Origin: JABFRJ01 sp033812735
GTDB taxonomy: Bacteria > Pseudomonadota > Alphaproteobacteria > Rhizobiales > Hyphomicrobiaceae
Reading direction: 5' to 3'
Assembly: GCA_033812735.1 (NCBI GenBank)
Contig: JAPXTA010000066.1
Location: 1 to 27,130, forward strand
DNA length: 27,130 nt
The notes beneath the pieces are model-generated. The model was not told where the DNA came from. It saw only the letters and a program-made list of their open reading frames with translations, and searched no databases. Positions 7,526-15,354 of this stretch are shown here, in pieces (positions within the stretch are counted from its first letter, which is position 1; every line of letters begins with the position of its first letter). Made by a program: the position numbers and the translations under genes.

Positions 7526-8506
7526 TCAGTTGGCGGTTACGCCAGCCGCCTTGAGGACCGGCGTCCAGCGGGCGACTTCGCTCTCGACCAGCTTCTGGAG
7601 CGCGGCGGGGGTGCGGCCTGCCTTGTCGGGGAGGACGGAGCCGAGTTCGAGCAGGCGCTTCTTCGTATTGTCGTCGTCGAGGGCCTTGTCGAGTGCGGCG
7701 ACGAGCTTGTCGGCGACGTCCTTCGGCATGTCCTTCGGCCCGAAGAGGGCGTTCCAGGCGGAGACCTTGAACTCAGGCAGGCCTGCTTCGGTCGTGGTCG
7801 GGACGTTCGGCAGAGCGGGGGAGCGTGCGTCCGTGGCGACCGCCAGGGCTTTGATCGCGCCGCCGTTGATCTGGCTGACCAGGTTGACGATCTGGTCGCA
7901 GCCGTAGTCGACCTGACCGGCGACGAGGTCGTTCAGGGCTGGGCCGGTACCGCGATAGGGCACGCGGTTGTTCTTGATACCAGCAACCGACTGGAGAAGC
8001 GTGCAGGTGGTGTGAGAGACGGAGCCGACGCCGGCGTGAGCCTCGTTCGTCTTGTCGCCATTCGCCTTCACGTGGGCGATGAATTCCTTCAGGTCCTTCG
8101 CCGGGAAGTCCTTCTTTGTGACGATGAGGATCGGTGTGCCGGCGGCGAGGCCAATGGGCGTGAAGCTCTTGGCGGGATCGTACTTCAGGTTCGGGTAGAG
8201 GGCGGGGGCGGCGCCGTGCGTGCCCATGTGGCCCATCATGATGGTGTAGCCGTCAGCTGCGGCACCGGCCGCGCGGGTGATGCCGGTGGTACCGCCGGCG
8301 CCGGCGACGTTTTCAACGACGATGGTGGTGTTCAGAGTCTTGGCCATGTGCTCGCCGACGATGCGGGCAATGACGTCGGTCGGGCCGCCGGCTGCGAATG
8401 GGACGATGAGGGTGATCGGTTTCGCCGGATAAGCCTGGGCGAGGGCTGCCGTTGCGGTGCCGGCTGCGGCTGCCACTGCAAGGGCGAGCTTACGGAAACT
8501 GAGCAT
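7526..8506 (-). CDS. tctC: Tripartite tricarboxylate transporter substrate-binding protein (TctC/Bug family)
   Basis: This 326-residue periplasmic receptor belongs to a TTT carrier (Bug family, PF03401). ATG 8506 has an excellent GGGAGGT upstream and begins a signal peptide cleaved near residue 23 (ALA-QA). The mature start YPAKPITLIVPFAAGGPTD is the family signature. VPYRGTGPALNDLVAGQVD, LAVATDARSPALPNVPT and the conserved C-terminal region also fit. Bug proteins bind carboxylates such as citrate, aspartate, glutamate or aromatic acids; the ligand cannot be told from sequence. It follows tctA after a gap containing a strong hairpin. Confidence 0.93.
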   Translation of the reverse strand: MLSFRKLALAVAAAAGTATAALAQAYPAKPITLIVPFAAGGPTDVIARIVGEHMAKTLNTTIVVENVAGAGGTTGITRAAGAAADGYTIMMGHMGTHGAAPALYPNLKYDPAKSFTPIGLAAGTPILIVTKKDFPAKDLKEFIAHVKANGDKTNEAHAGVGSVSHTTCTLLQSVAGIKNNRVPYRGTGPALNDLVAGQVDYGCDQIVNLVSQINGGAIKALAVATDARSPALPNVPTTTEAGLPEFKVSAWNALFGPKDMPKDVADKLVAALDKALDDDNTKKRLLELGSVLPDKAGRTPAALQKLVESEVARWTPVLKAAGVTAN

Positions 8507-8527
8507 GCGTGTACCTCCCATATGAGA

Positions 8528-8556
8528 ACAGGCGCCCCATGATATGAGGCGCCTGT
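8528..8556 (-). promoter_or_regulatory. Intercistronic hairpin between tctA and tctC
   Basis: A perfect 9-bp inverted repeat (ACAGGCGCC / GGCGCCTGT) has an 11-nt loop and sits between the tctA stop (8604) and the tctC ribosome-binding site. No T-run follows on the minus strand, only TTCTCAT. It may be a partial terminator or an RNA-stabilising stem that raises binding-protein levels over the permease; this is inference. Confidence 0.5.
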
Positions 8557-8603
8557 ATCGGCTTGCGATGTATGTAGGTCCGGCTGGACCCAGGGACAAT
8601 GCC

Positions 8604-10106
8604 CTATTCGACGAACACAGTGTCGCGGCTCTTGCGGATAGACGGCAGCAAAGCGACCACAATGATGATCAGCGCGAGGAACAGAAGGGCGCCGGAGAGC
8701 GGGCGCTCGATGAAGGCCATGAACGACCCTCGCGAGATCACCAAGGCTTGACGGAGCTTCTCTTCCATCAGCTTGCCGAGGACGATGCCGAGCAGCATCG
8801 GTGCCGGTTCGAAGCCGAATTTGATGAGGGCGTAACCGAACAAGCCGAAGCCTGCCGTCATGACCACGTCGATCGACGAGTTGTTCACCGAGTAGATGCC
8901 AATGCAGCAGAACAGTAGGATCGAGGGGAACATCAGACGGTAGGGAACCCGGAGCAGACGAACCCAGAGACCGATCAGCGGCAGGTTGATGATGAGCAGC
9001 ATCAAGTTGCCGAGCCACATCGAGGCGATCATGCCCCAGAACAGCTGCGGTTGCTTACTGATGATCTGAGGGCCTGGGACGATGCCGTGGATGGTCATGG
9101 CGCCGACCATCAGCGCCATCACCGCGTTCGGCGGGATGCCGAGGGTTAGTAGCGGGATGAAGGCGGTTTGAGCGCCAGCGTTGTTGGCGGACTCGGGGCC
9201 AGCCACACCTTCGATGGCGCCTGTGCCGAAGCGCTTGGGATCGTCGGCCAGTTTCTTTTCGATCGTGTAGGAGGCAAACGGGCCCAAGACGGCGCCGTTG
9301 CCGGGCAGCAGGCCCAGGATGGAGCCGATGAAGGTGCCGCGCATGATAGGCGCTGCCGATTGCCGGAACTCTGCCCCGCTCGGGAGCAGGCGGCCGACCT
9401 TCATCTTCACGACGTCGCGTGCTTCTGGGTTTTCGAGATTGCGGATGATCTCCGCGAAACCGAACATGCCCATGGCGATTACGGCGAAGTCGATGCCGTC
9501 GGAGATTTCGGTCCAGCCGAAGGTCAACCGTTCTTCGCCCGTTTCGAGATCGGTGCCGACCGTCGAGAGCAAGATGCCGAAGATGATCATGGCCAGCGCC
9601 TTGGCGACCGAGCCGCGGGCGAGCACGACTGCGAACATCAAGCCGAGCACCATCAGCGAGAAATAGTCTGCCGGACCGAATAGCAGCGCCATCTTGGTCA
9701 GCGGCGCGCCCAGGGCAGAGATGATGATCGTGGCGATGGTGCCGGCGATGAAGGAGCCGATTGCGGCAATGCCGAGGGCGACGCCGGCGCGGCCTTGTTT
9801 GGCCATCTGGTGGCCGTCGAGCACGGTGACAACGGCGGTCGCTTCACCCGGGATATTGACGAGAATAGCGGCGGTCGAGCCACCGTACTGGGCGCCGTAA
9901 TAGATGCCGGCGAGCATGATGAGGGCGCCGACGGGCGGCAAGCCGAAGGTGATCGGCAGCAGCATCGCGATGGTCGCGATCGGGCCGACGCCTGGCAACA
10001 CGCCGATGAGCGTGCCGATGAGGCAGCCGAGGAAGCAGAGGCCCAAGTTCATCGGGGACAGCGCCACCGACATGCCGAGGGCCAGATTGCCGAAAAGATC
10101 CCACAT
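8604..10106 (-). CDS. tctA: Tripartite tricarboxylate transporter large permease TctA
   Basis: This 500-residue, highly hydrophobic inner-membrane protein has about 11-12 helices and is the large permease of a TTT secondary carrier (PF01970). The N-terminal GTLIGVLPGVGPIATIA (about residues 36-52), the GIYYGAQYGGST region and the mid-protein GLLPGNGAVLGPFASY with ANNAGAQTAFIPLLTLGIP are the family's repeated glycine/proline-rich substrate-site motifs. ATG 10106 has GAGAGGA upstream. The gene starts 13 nt after the tctB stop, so the two are one operon. Confidence 0.95.
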   Translation of the reverse strand: MWDLFGNLALGMSVALSPMNLGLCFLGCLIGTLIGVLPGVGPIATIAMLLPITFGLPPVGALIMLAGIYYGAQYGGSTAAILVNIPGEATAVVTVLDGHQMAKQGRAGVALGIAAIGSFIAGTIATIIISALGAPLTKMALLFGPADYFSLMVLGLMFAVVLARGSVAKALAMIIFGILLSTVGTDLETGEERLTFGWTEISDGIDFAVIAMGMFGFAEIIRNLENPEARDVVKMKVGRLLPSGAEFRQSAAPIMRGTFIGSILGLLPGNGAVLGPFASYTIEKKLADDPKRFGTGAIEGVAGPESANNAGAQTAFIPLLTLGIPPNAVMALMVGAMTIHGIVPGPQIISKQPQLFWGMIASMWLGNLMLLIINLPLIGLWVRLLRVPYRLMFPSILLFCCIGIYSVNNSSIDVVMTAGFGLFGYALIKFGFEPAPMLLGIVLGKLMEEKLRQALVISRGSFMAFIERPLSGALLFLALIIIVVALLPSIRKSRDTVFVE

Positions 10107-10119
10107 GGTGTCCGTCCTC

Positions 10120-10653
10120 TCAGTAACCGAGCCACCAAGGGGCGAGTGGAATTGGCAATCGCAACATGTACTTAAACAGTCCGACGCAGAACGCGGTGAT
10201 GCAGATCGCGAAGATGATGACCTCGACCCACCGCGTCGTCTTGTCGGCGAACGACGAGAAGATCACGGCCAGCGGACCCGAGACGATGAGGCCGAGGGCC
10301 GGAAACTTGATGCCGAGGCTCGGGAAATCAGCGCCGCGAATGGTTGCCGCGAACAGAAGAACCGCGCCGAGAATGAAGAACGGGCCGCGGATCGACCAGC
10401 GTTCCAGCAGCGAGCCGCGTGAGGTAAACGACGTGACGATCAAGAGTACGCCGAATGCCGCGAGGAGGACGGCTGTCACCTTGGGCATCAGGCCCGGGCC
10501 GATGCCGCGCATCTGACCGAATTTCAAGCCGTAGGCGCCGTATAAGGCGAGCGCCGCGAAAAAGATCAGAAAGAGACCTGCCGCGAAGTCTTGTGGCGAT
10601 TTCAGCAAGCCACGACGACCATCGTCGCCGTCCTGTTGAGTGACGTCGTTCAC
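10120..10653 (-). CDS. tctB: Tripartite tricarboxylate transporter small permease TctB
   Basis: This 177-residue protein has a hydrophilic N-terminus of about 20 residues and four predicted membrane helices, matching TctB (PF07331), the small poorly conserved subunit of TTT carriers. Its position directly upstream of tctA confirms the call. Translation starts at GTG 10653, with a strong GGGGAGGAAGG upstream. It is the first gene of the minus-strand tctBAC set and is divergent from the crotonase gene. Confidence 0.9.
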   Translation of the reverse strand: MNDVTQQDGDDGRRGLLKSPQDFAAGLFLIFFAALALYGAYGLKFGQMRGIGPGLMPKVTAVLLAAFGVLLIVTSFTSRGSLLERWSIRGPFFILGAVLLFAATIRGADFPSLGIKFPALGLIVSGPLAVIFSSFADKTTRWVEVIIFAICITAFCVGLFKYMLRLPIPLAPWWLGY

Positions 10654-10913
10654 GCCTTCCTCCCCGGTAGATCGATTTGCGGCGGCCGCAAGGCCACTTT
10701 TGATTGTTATTGGCCGCTTTTGAACCGGCTCGTGATACCTAAAGCTCGCTTTTCCGCGAGTCTAGCCACGGCATCGGGAAATCTTGGCCTTTCGGTTAGT
10801 GTTGCGCCTGCGCACCAATTCATGGTCGAAGATGCGACGGAGGCTGCCGACCCCGGCTGCTCGGCCTACAAATCGGGCAATTCCCTACCTCAGCGAGAAC
10901 AAGCGAGACGCGG
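10654..10913. promoter_or_regulatory. Divergent promoter region between tctB and the crotonase gene
   Basis: This 260-bp gap must carry the tctBAC promoter on the minus strand and probably one for the plus-strand crotonase gene. It is locally AT-richer around 10695-10750. A small hairpin (CTCGC / GCGAG) lies at about 10746-10761. No specific operator or riboswitch was recognised. Confidence 0.4.
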
Positions 10914-11708
10914 ATGACTGACAGCATCACCTCCGGAGATCTGCTCTACCGGGTCGAGAATGGCATCGGGCATGCGGTGCTCAACCGTCCGCAGGCTCGA
11001 AATGCGCTCACCTTCGAGATGTACGACCGGCTGGCGGACATCTGCGCGAACATGCCGACCGACGGGTCGGTGCGGGCGATCGTGGTGTCGGGAGCCGGCG
11101 GCAAGGCGTTCGGCGCCGGCACGGATATCTCGCTATTCAAGGCGTTCAAGGGGCCGGAAGATGGTCTCGAGTACGAGCGGCGCATGTCGGTCAGGGTCGG
11201 CAAGATCGAGGCGTGCCCGGTGCCGATGATCGCCGCCATATCCGGGGCCTGCACGGGTGGCGGGGCTGCCATCGCGGCGTGTGCGGATATCCGGATCGGC
11301 ACCAAGGACATGCGGTTCGGGTTTCCGATCGCGCGGACGCTCGGCAACTGCCTGTCGTCAGGAAGCCTCGCCAAGATGACCTCGCTGATCGGCCCGGCCA
11401 AGGTGACCGAATTGATCTTCACGGCGCGGCTGATGGAAGCCGATGAAGCGAAGGCGATCGGGCTCATCTCGGAGATCCACGACGGCTACGATGCCGTGAT
11501 GGCGCGGGCGAGCCAGATGGCAGCGGAAATCGCGTCGCTGGCGCCGATCACGCTCAGGGTGACGAAAGAGGCGCTGAGGCGTCTGCGTACGGCGGCAGGA
11601 CGGCCGCAGGACGAGGACCTCGTTGCGGCGGCCTACGGTAGCCAAGACTTCCGCGAGGGGCTGACGGCGTTTCTCGAGAAACGCAAGCCGCAGTGGAAGG
11701 GGAAGTGA
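10914..11708 (+). CDS. Crotonase (enoyl-CoA hydratase/isomerase) superfamily protein lacking the canonical Glu pair
   Basis: This 264-residue crotonase-fold protein has the N-terminal LNRPQARNALT motif, oxyanion-hole segments AFGAGTDI (residues 65-72) and GACTGGG (111-117), and a normal length. The two hydratase glutamates (Glu144 and Glu164 of rat enoyl-CoA hydratase) fall on A119 in GGGAAIA and I139 in FGFPIA. Ordinary hydratase activity is therefore unlikely. The superfamily also includes isomerases, thioesterases, lyases and decarboxylases that use other residues. The start has only a weak GAGA-type ribosome-binding site. The next gene (intradiol dioxygenase) is convergent. The acyl-CoA substrate is unknown. 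Confidence 0.88.
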   Translation: MTDSITSGDLLYRVENGIGHAVLNRPQARNALTFEMYDRLADICANMPTDGSVRAIVVSGAGGKAFGAGTDISLFKAFKGPEDGLEYERRMSVRVGKIEACPVPMIAAISGACTGGGAAIAACADIRIGTKDMRFGFPIARTLGNCLSSGSLAKMTSLIGPAKVTELIFTARLMEADEAKAIGLISEIHDGYDAVMARASQMAAEIASLAPITLRVTKEALRRLRTAAGRPQDEDLVAAAYGSQDFREGLTAFLEKRKPQWKGK

Positions 11709-11747
11709 CCGGCCTAATTGGCACGGGGTATCCGCCCTCCAAGGTGG

Positions 11748-12410
11748 TTACGCGACGACAATGTCGAAGGTTGCTGCGAGAGCACCGGGTTCGCGACCGT
11801 CGGCGGGATCGAAACGAGCGATGACGCTATCGCGCTGGCGGGGATCGCGGATCGCGTTGAGGACGCCGTCCCGCTCGTTCTGAGGTTCGCCGAAGACGTA
11901 GAGCTGGGTGACCAGGCGGGCCGCACCTGGACGTTCGACCTTGAAATGGATGTGGGGTGTGCGGCCGGGATAGGTGGCGGGGCGGATGGTGCGGAAGCTG
12001 TAACGGCCCGTATTGTCCGTCTTCGTCCGGCCATGACCTTGAAAGCCGGCGTCACGGCGTCGGGTCGGTGATTCATCGCGCGGATGGCGATAGACCCCGC
12101 GGGCGTCGCATTGCCAGATTTCGACGTTGGCGCCCGCAATTGGATTGCCCGAGAGGTCGAGAACTTTGCCATCGACATAAGCGATCTGCCCGATGGCCTT
12201 TGCAGCCTCGCCGCGCACGACGACCAAGTCGTTGTCGACATCGCCGGACCAGGCAACCGGATAGTAAGGGCCTTCTGTCTGGCGCGGGGTGGCGATCCGG
12301 CCTTGCTGGGCGATACCCGGAGCGGACGGTACGAGGACGACAGCCGCCGTAGCCGCAACCTGCGTGATGACCGCGCGGCGGCCGATCCAGGGAGTTTCGA
12401 TGAGGGCCAT
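11748..12410 (-). CDS. Intradiol ring-cleavage dioxygenase-like protein with export signal
   Basis: This protein of about 220 residues belongs to the intradiol dioxygenase family (PF00775; catechol and protocatechuate 3,4-dioxygenases), which cleave aromatic diols with non-haem Fe(III). All four iron ligands can be assigned: Y107 (CDARGVYRH), Y147 (RPATYPG), H153 and H155 (TPHIHF). QTEGPYYP (44-51) is a typical N-terminal motif. From ATG 12410 the N-terminus carries Arg-Arg (11-12) before a hydrophobic stretch ending PGIA-QQ near residue 35, resembling a Tat signal, so the protein is probably exported after folding with iron. An upstream GTG at 12443 is an alternative start. The substrate is unknown; no other ring-cleavage gene is nearby. 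Confidence 0.85.
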   Translation of the reverse strand: MALIETPWIGRRAVITQVAATAAVVLVPSAPGIAQQGRIATPRQTEGPYYPVAWSGDVDNDLVVVRGEAAKAIGQIAYVDGKVLDLSGNPIAGANVEIWQCDARGVYRHPRDESPTRRRDAGFQGHGRTKTDNTGRYSFRTIRPATYPGRTPHIHFKVERPGAARLVTQLYVFGEPQNERDGVLNAIRDPRQRDSVIARFDPADGREPGALAATFDIVVA

Positions 12411-12578
12411 TGCGACTGGGTTCCCGTCAAATGTTCCAAACACTTGTCTGGGTAAACGTGGCCGCGTCGCGTCGTCCGTCCCGCGGCAAGATCACATTGG
12501 CGTTAGGTCCAAGTTTGCCGCGCGCTATGATTGGCTTATGACAATCCAGGACGCACTGAAATCCGGCGGAGGCAAGCG

Positions 12579-13472
12579 ATGGCAAAAGTGGCAGTGATCG
12601 GGCTCGGCAACATGGGGTGCCCCATGGCCGGCAACCTCGTGAAAAAGGGCTACGACGTTCACGGGTTCGATCTCGTGAAGGCGAACCTCGATGCCGCCGT
12701 GGCGCGCGGTGTGAAGGCAGCGGCAAGCGCGGCGGACGCGGCCAAAGGCGCCGAGATCGTCATCACCATGCTGCCGGCCGGCAAGGATACGATCGCGGTT
12801 TACGAGAAGACCGGCATTCTCGATGCAGCCGCGAAGGGTGCTGTCTTCGTCGATTGCTCGACGATCGATGTCGCGAGCGCGCGAAAGGCGCATGAACTCG
12901 CGACGGCGAAGGGCTTGCTCTCACTCGACAGTCCCGTGTCGGGCGGCGTCGGCGGCGCGGAGGCGGCGACGCTGACGCTGATGATCGGCGGTAGCAAAGC
13001 GGCGTTCGACAAGGCGAAGCCTTTTCTCGAAGGCGTCAGCAAGAAGCAGGTTCACTGCGGCGATGCTGGCGCGGGGCAGGCGGCGAAGATCTGCAACAAC
13101 ATGATCCTCGGCATTTCGATGATCGGCGTCGCGGAAGCGTTCGTACTCGCCGAGAAGCTCGGATTGTCGCATCAGGCGCTCTATGATGTCGCCTCGACGG
13201 CGTCGGGCCAGTGCTGGTCACTGACGAGCTACTGCCCGGTGCCGGGGCCGGTTCCGGCGTCACCTGCGAACAACGGTTACAAGCCGGGGTTTGCGACGGC
13301 GCTGATGGTCAAGGATATGAAGTTGTCGCAGGAAGCGGCGGCGCAGTCCGGTGCCAATACGCCGATGGGGGCGCTCGCCGCACAGCTCTATGGGCTCAAC
13401 AATGCGGCAGGTGAAGGTGGCACCGACTTCTCCGCGATCATCAACATGATCCGCGGCAAGGCGCAGAAGTGA
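12579..13472 (+). CDS. mmsB: 3-hydroxyisobutyrate dehydrogenase
   Basis: This 297-residue NAD-dependent enzyme of valine catabolism oxidises 3-hydroxyisobutyrate to methylmalonate semialdehyde. The Rossmann motif GLGNMG is at residues 8-13, substrate-site DSPVSGG at 117-123 and the catalytic lysine K170 in AAKICNN. The stretch with SGQCW, YCPVPGPVP and GFATALMVKDMKL is characteristic of true HIBADH among beta-hydroxyacid dehydrogenases. ATG 12579 has a strong GGAGG upstream; the upstream open extension from 12531 is not needed. No mmsA or other valine gene is adjacent. Confidence 0.92.
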   Translation: MAKVAVIGLGNMGCPMAGNLVKKGYDVHGFDLVKANLDAAVARGVKAAASAADAAKGAEIVITMLPAGKDTIAVYEKTGILDAAAKGAVFVDCSTIDVASARKAHELATAKGLLSLDSPVSGGVGGAEAATLTLMIGGSKAAFDKAKPFLEGVSKKQVHCGDAGAGQAAKICNNMILGISMIGVAEAFVLAEKLGLSHQALYDVASTASGQCWSLTSYCPVPGPVPASPANNGYKPGFATALMVKDMKLSQEAAAQSGANTPMGALAAQLYGLNNAAGEGGTDFSAIINMIRGKAQK

Positions 13473-13493
13473 ACGGGAGAGGGATCGCTGTTG

Positions 13494-13718
13494 TCAGTTC
13501 AGCGGCGATTTTTGCGTGCTGACCAACGGGTGCGACGCCTCGTAGTCGGCGAGGAAGTCCGCTGTCGGGCCGCGATATTTCGGGCGTCCCAGGACGAGCG
13601 AGATCGCTTCTTGCTCGGCCATGCGATCGAGGGCATCCGACAGCGTGAGTTTGCGAACGACGCGGTCGTATTCGAGGAAATTTTGCGACGGGACGGTCGA
13701 GACGAGGAACATCGGCAA
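13494..13718 (-). CDS. Hypothetical small protein
   Basis: I do not recognise this 74-residue protein. It begins MPMFLVSTVPSQNFLEYDRV, has a short helical middle and ends without hydrophobic segments, so it is probably cytoplasmic. The ribosome-binding site is weak. The frame is open on the minus strand and convergent with mmsB (22 bp between stops). It could be a lineage-specific gene or chance; no function is assigned. Confidence 0.45.
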   Translation of the reverse strand: MPMFLVSTVPSQNFLEYDRVVRKLTLSDALDRMAEQEAISLVLGRPKYRGPTADFLADYEASHPLVSTQKSPLN

Positions 13719-13827
13719 AGCCTAACGCAATGTTAAACCGAAGCGTCAGTTTGACAGGTTCGGATTAAGATTCCGCTTAGGGTGATGGTGCCGATCGTCA
13801 TCGCCTTTGGGCTCAGCCGGTTCACAC

Positions 13828-13940
13828 CGTCATCCCGGCGCAGGCCGGGACCTACGACAAGTTCCAAAGCGTTCAGTCTCACAGGGCGAGGAGAGCGTCG
13901 CAGCCAATTGTCGTGGGTGCCGGCCTCCGCCGGGATGACG
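13828..13940. repeat. REP-type inverted pair (33-bp arms, 47-bp spacer)
   Basis: The left arm (13828-13860) begins CGTCATCCCGGCGCAGGC. The right arm (13908-13940) is its reverse complement at 30 of 33 positions. Each arm also folds on itself (CCCGGC/GCCGGG on the left, CCGGC/GCCGG on the right). This paired-REP layout, between two minus-strand genes, resembles dispersed extragenic palindromes seen in many alphaproteobacteria. No coding sequence lies within it. Confidence 0.8.
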
Positions 13941-13967
13941 AGCTAAAGCATAGCCAGCAGAACGCGC

Positions 13968-15086
13968 TTACGAAAACTCCTTGCGGACTGCATCTGTGTT
14001 GGCGCCGAGGGCTGGAACCGGGCGGAGGGTTGGGTTTTCGCCGACGACGGCGGCAGGTGGGGCGATGACGGTGACTTCGCCTTCCGGCGTCTCGTAGGTG
14101 ACGGTCTTCAATTGCGGATGGGCGATCAGGCCGTCGACGTCATTGAGCAAGCCATAGGCGATGCCGGCTGCTTTCAAGGCAGCGGCGACCTCGCTGCGCG
14201 GGCGCTTGCCGAAGTTGGCGTTCATCTGGCGCTCCAGCTCGACGCGGTTCTTCACGCGGGTGACGAGATCCTTGAACAGCGGGTCGTCGGCGCGGATCTC
14301 GTTGCCGAAGACCTTTTCACACAGCATCGCCCATTCGCGCTCGTTCTGGATCGAGAGCAAGAGATCGCCGTCCTTACAGTGGAAGACGCCGTAGGGCGCG
14401 ATGCTCGGATGGGCGAGGCCGAGGCGTGGCTGCATCTGGCCGGCGTACTTGCGTGTCAGGAACGGGACGTTCATCCAATCGGCCATACCTGCGAACAGCG
14501 AGACTTTGATGCCGCGCCCCTTGCCGGTCTTCTGGCGGCCGATGAGCGCCTGCAGGATCGCCGTGTGGGCGTACATGCCGCAGGCGATATCGCACACCGA
14601 GACGCCGACGCGCGAGGCGGTTTCGGGGCCGCCCGTCACGGAGCAGAGGCCGGTCTCGGCCTGGACTAAGAGGTCATAGGCCTTCGTGTCGCGATAGGGT
14701 CCCTCGTCGCCGTAGCCTGAAATGTCGCAGGTGATGAGGCGCGGATGTTTTTCGCGCAGGCTTGCAGACGATAGGCCCATGCGGTCGAGCGCGCCGGGAA
14801 CCAAATTCTGGATGAAGACGTCCGCCTTGGCGATCAGCTTTTCGAGGAGCGCACGGTCGGCGTCGGTTTTCAGGTCGAGACAGATCGATTCCTTGCCGCG
14901 GTTGAGCCAGACGAACCACGAGCTCTGGCCTTTGACGTAGCGGTCGTACTTGCGGGCGAAATCGCCTTCGGGGCGCTCGATCTTGATGACGCGGGCGCCG
15001 GCGTCGGCGAGGCGCGAGGCGCAGTAGGGGGCGGCTACGGCCTGCTCCAGGGAGATGACCAGCAGGCCATCCAAGTCACCGCTCAT
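13968..15086 (-). CDS. Family III CoA-transferase (CaiB/BaiF type)
   Basis: This 372-residue enzyme transfers CoA between carboxylic acids through an aspartyl-CoA intermediate (CoA-transferase family III, PF02515). The N-terminal LDGLLVISLEQAVAAPYC, RVIKIERPEGDFAR (residues 32-45), NRGKESICLDL and the probable catalytic D166 in VGVSVCDIACGMYA are all visible. ATG 15086 has GAGGA upstream; the open extension to 15131 encodes only a heptamer repeat and is discarded. The acid substrate is unknown. It may act with the crotonase-like protein on an imported carboxylate, which is speculative. The nearest downstream element is the REP pair. Confidence 0.9.
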   Translation of the reverse strand: MSGDLDGLLVISLEQAVAAPYCASRLADAGARVIKIERPEGDFARKYDRYVKGQSSWFVWLNRGKESICLDLKTDADRALLEKLIAKADVFIQNLVPGALDRMGLSSASLREKHPRLITCDISGYGDEGPYRDTKAYDLLVQAETGLCSVTGGPETASRVGVSVCDIACGMYAHTAILQALIGRQKTGKGRGIKVSLFAGMADWMNVPFLTRKYAGQMQPRLGLAHPSIAPYGVFHCKDGDLLLSIQNEREWAMLCEKVFGNEIRADDPLFKDLVTRVKNRVELERQMNANFGKRPRSEVAAALKAAGIAYGLLNDVDGLIAHPQLKTVTYETPEGEVTVIAPPAAVVGENPTLRPVPALGANTDAVRKEFS

Positions 15087-15105
15087 GGGGAAGTCCTCGT
15101 TGGTA

Positions 15106-15140
15106 GGCAATCGGCAATCGGCAGTCGGCAATCGGCATTC
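15106..15140. repeat. Five tandem 7-bp repeats (GGCAATC)
   Basis: Units at 15106, 15113, 15120, 15127 and 15134 read GGCAATC, GGCAATC, GGCAGTC, GGCAATC, GGCATTC. The array lies about 20 bp upstream of the CoA-transferase start, where it may affect that gene's leader or be a neutral slippage-prone array. Confidence 0.85.
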
Positions 15141-15211
15141 GTGGGGTGCCGACCTGTTCGGGGCGACTTATCGGGCGTGACGAACGCGTGGGTCAAGGCA
15201 TGGAGCTGCAT

Positions 15212-15354
15212 GCGTCACCCCCACCCCCGGGCCCTCCCCACAAGGGGGAGGGGAGTCGCATGTCATCGCTGGAGCGGTAATGCATTCGAGACTGCGTCTC
15301 TCAAATCCGGTCCAGTCCCCCTCCCCTTGATGGGGAGGGGTTAGGGGTGGGGTG
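15212..15354. repeat. Inverted pair of G/C-run repeats with G-quadruplex potential
   Basis: The left copy (about 15212-15254) has C runs and CCCTCCCCACAAGGGGGAGGG. The right copy (about 15316-15354) is an imperfect reverse complement (CCCCTCCCCTTGATGGGG and onward). Each copy also folds into its own hairpin. At 15332-15352 on + there are four runs of four G separated by loops of 1, 3 and 1 nt. Copies of this kind are widespread between genes in Hyphomicrobiales. They lie between the CoA-transferase and purH. Confidence 0.75.

Noticed and set aside
15106..15354. CRISPR-like repeats
   Set aside because: The heptamers are contiguous without spacers and the GC-run copies are inverted, so this is not a CRISPR array.
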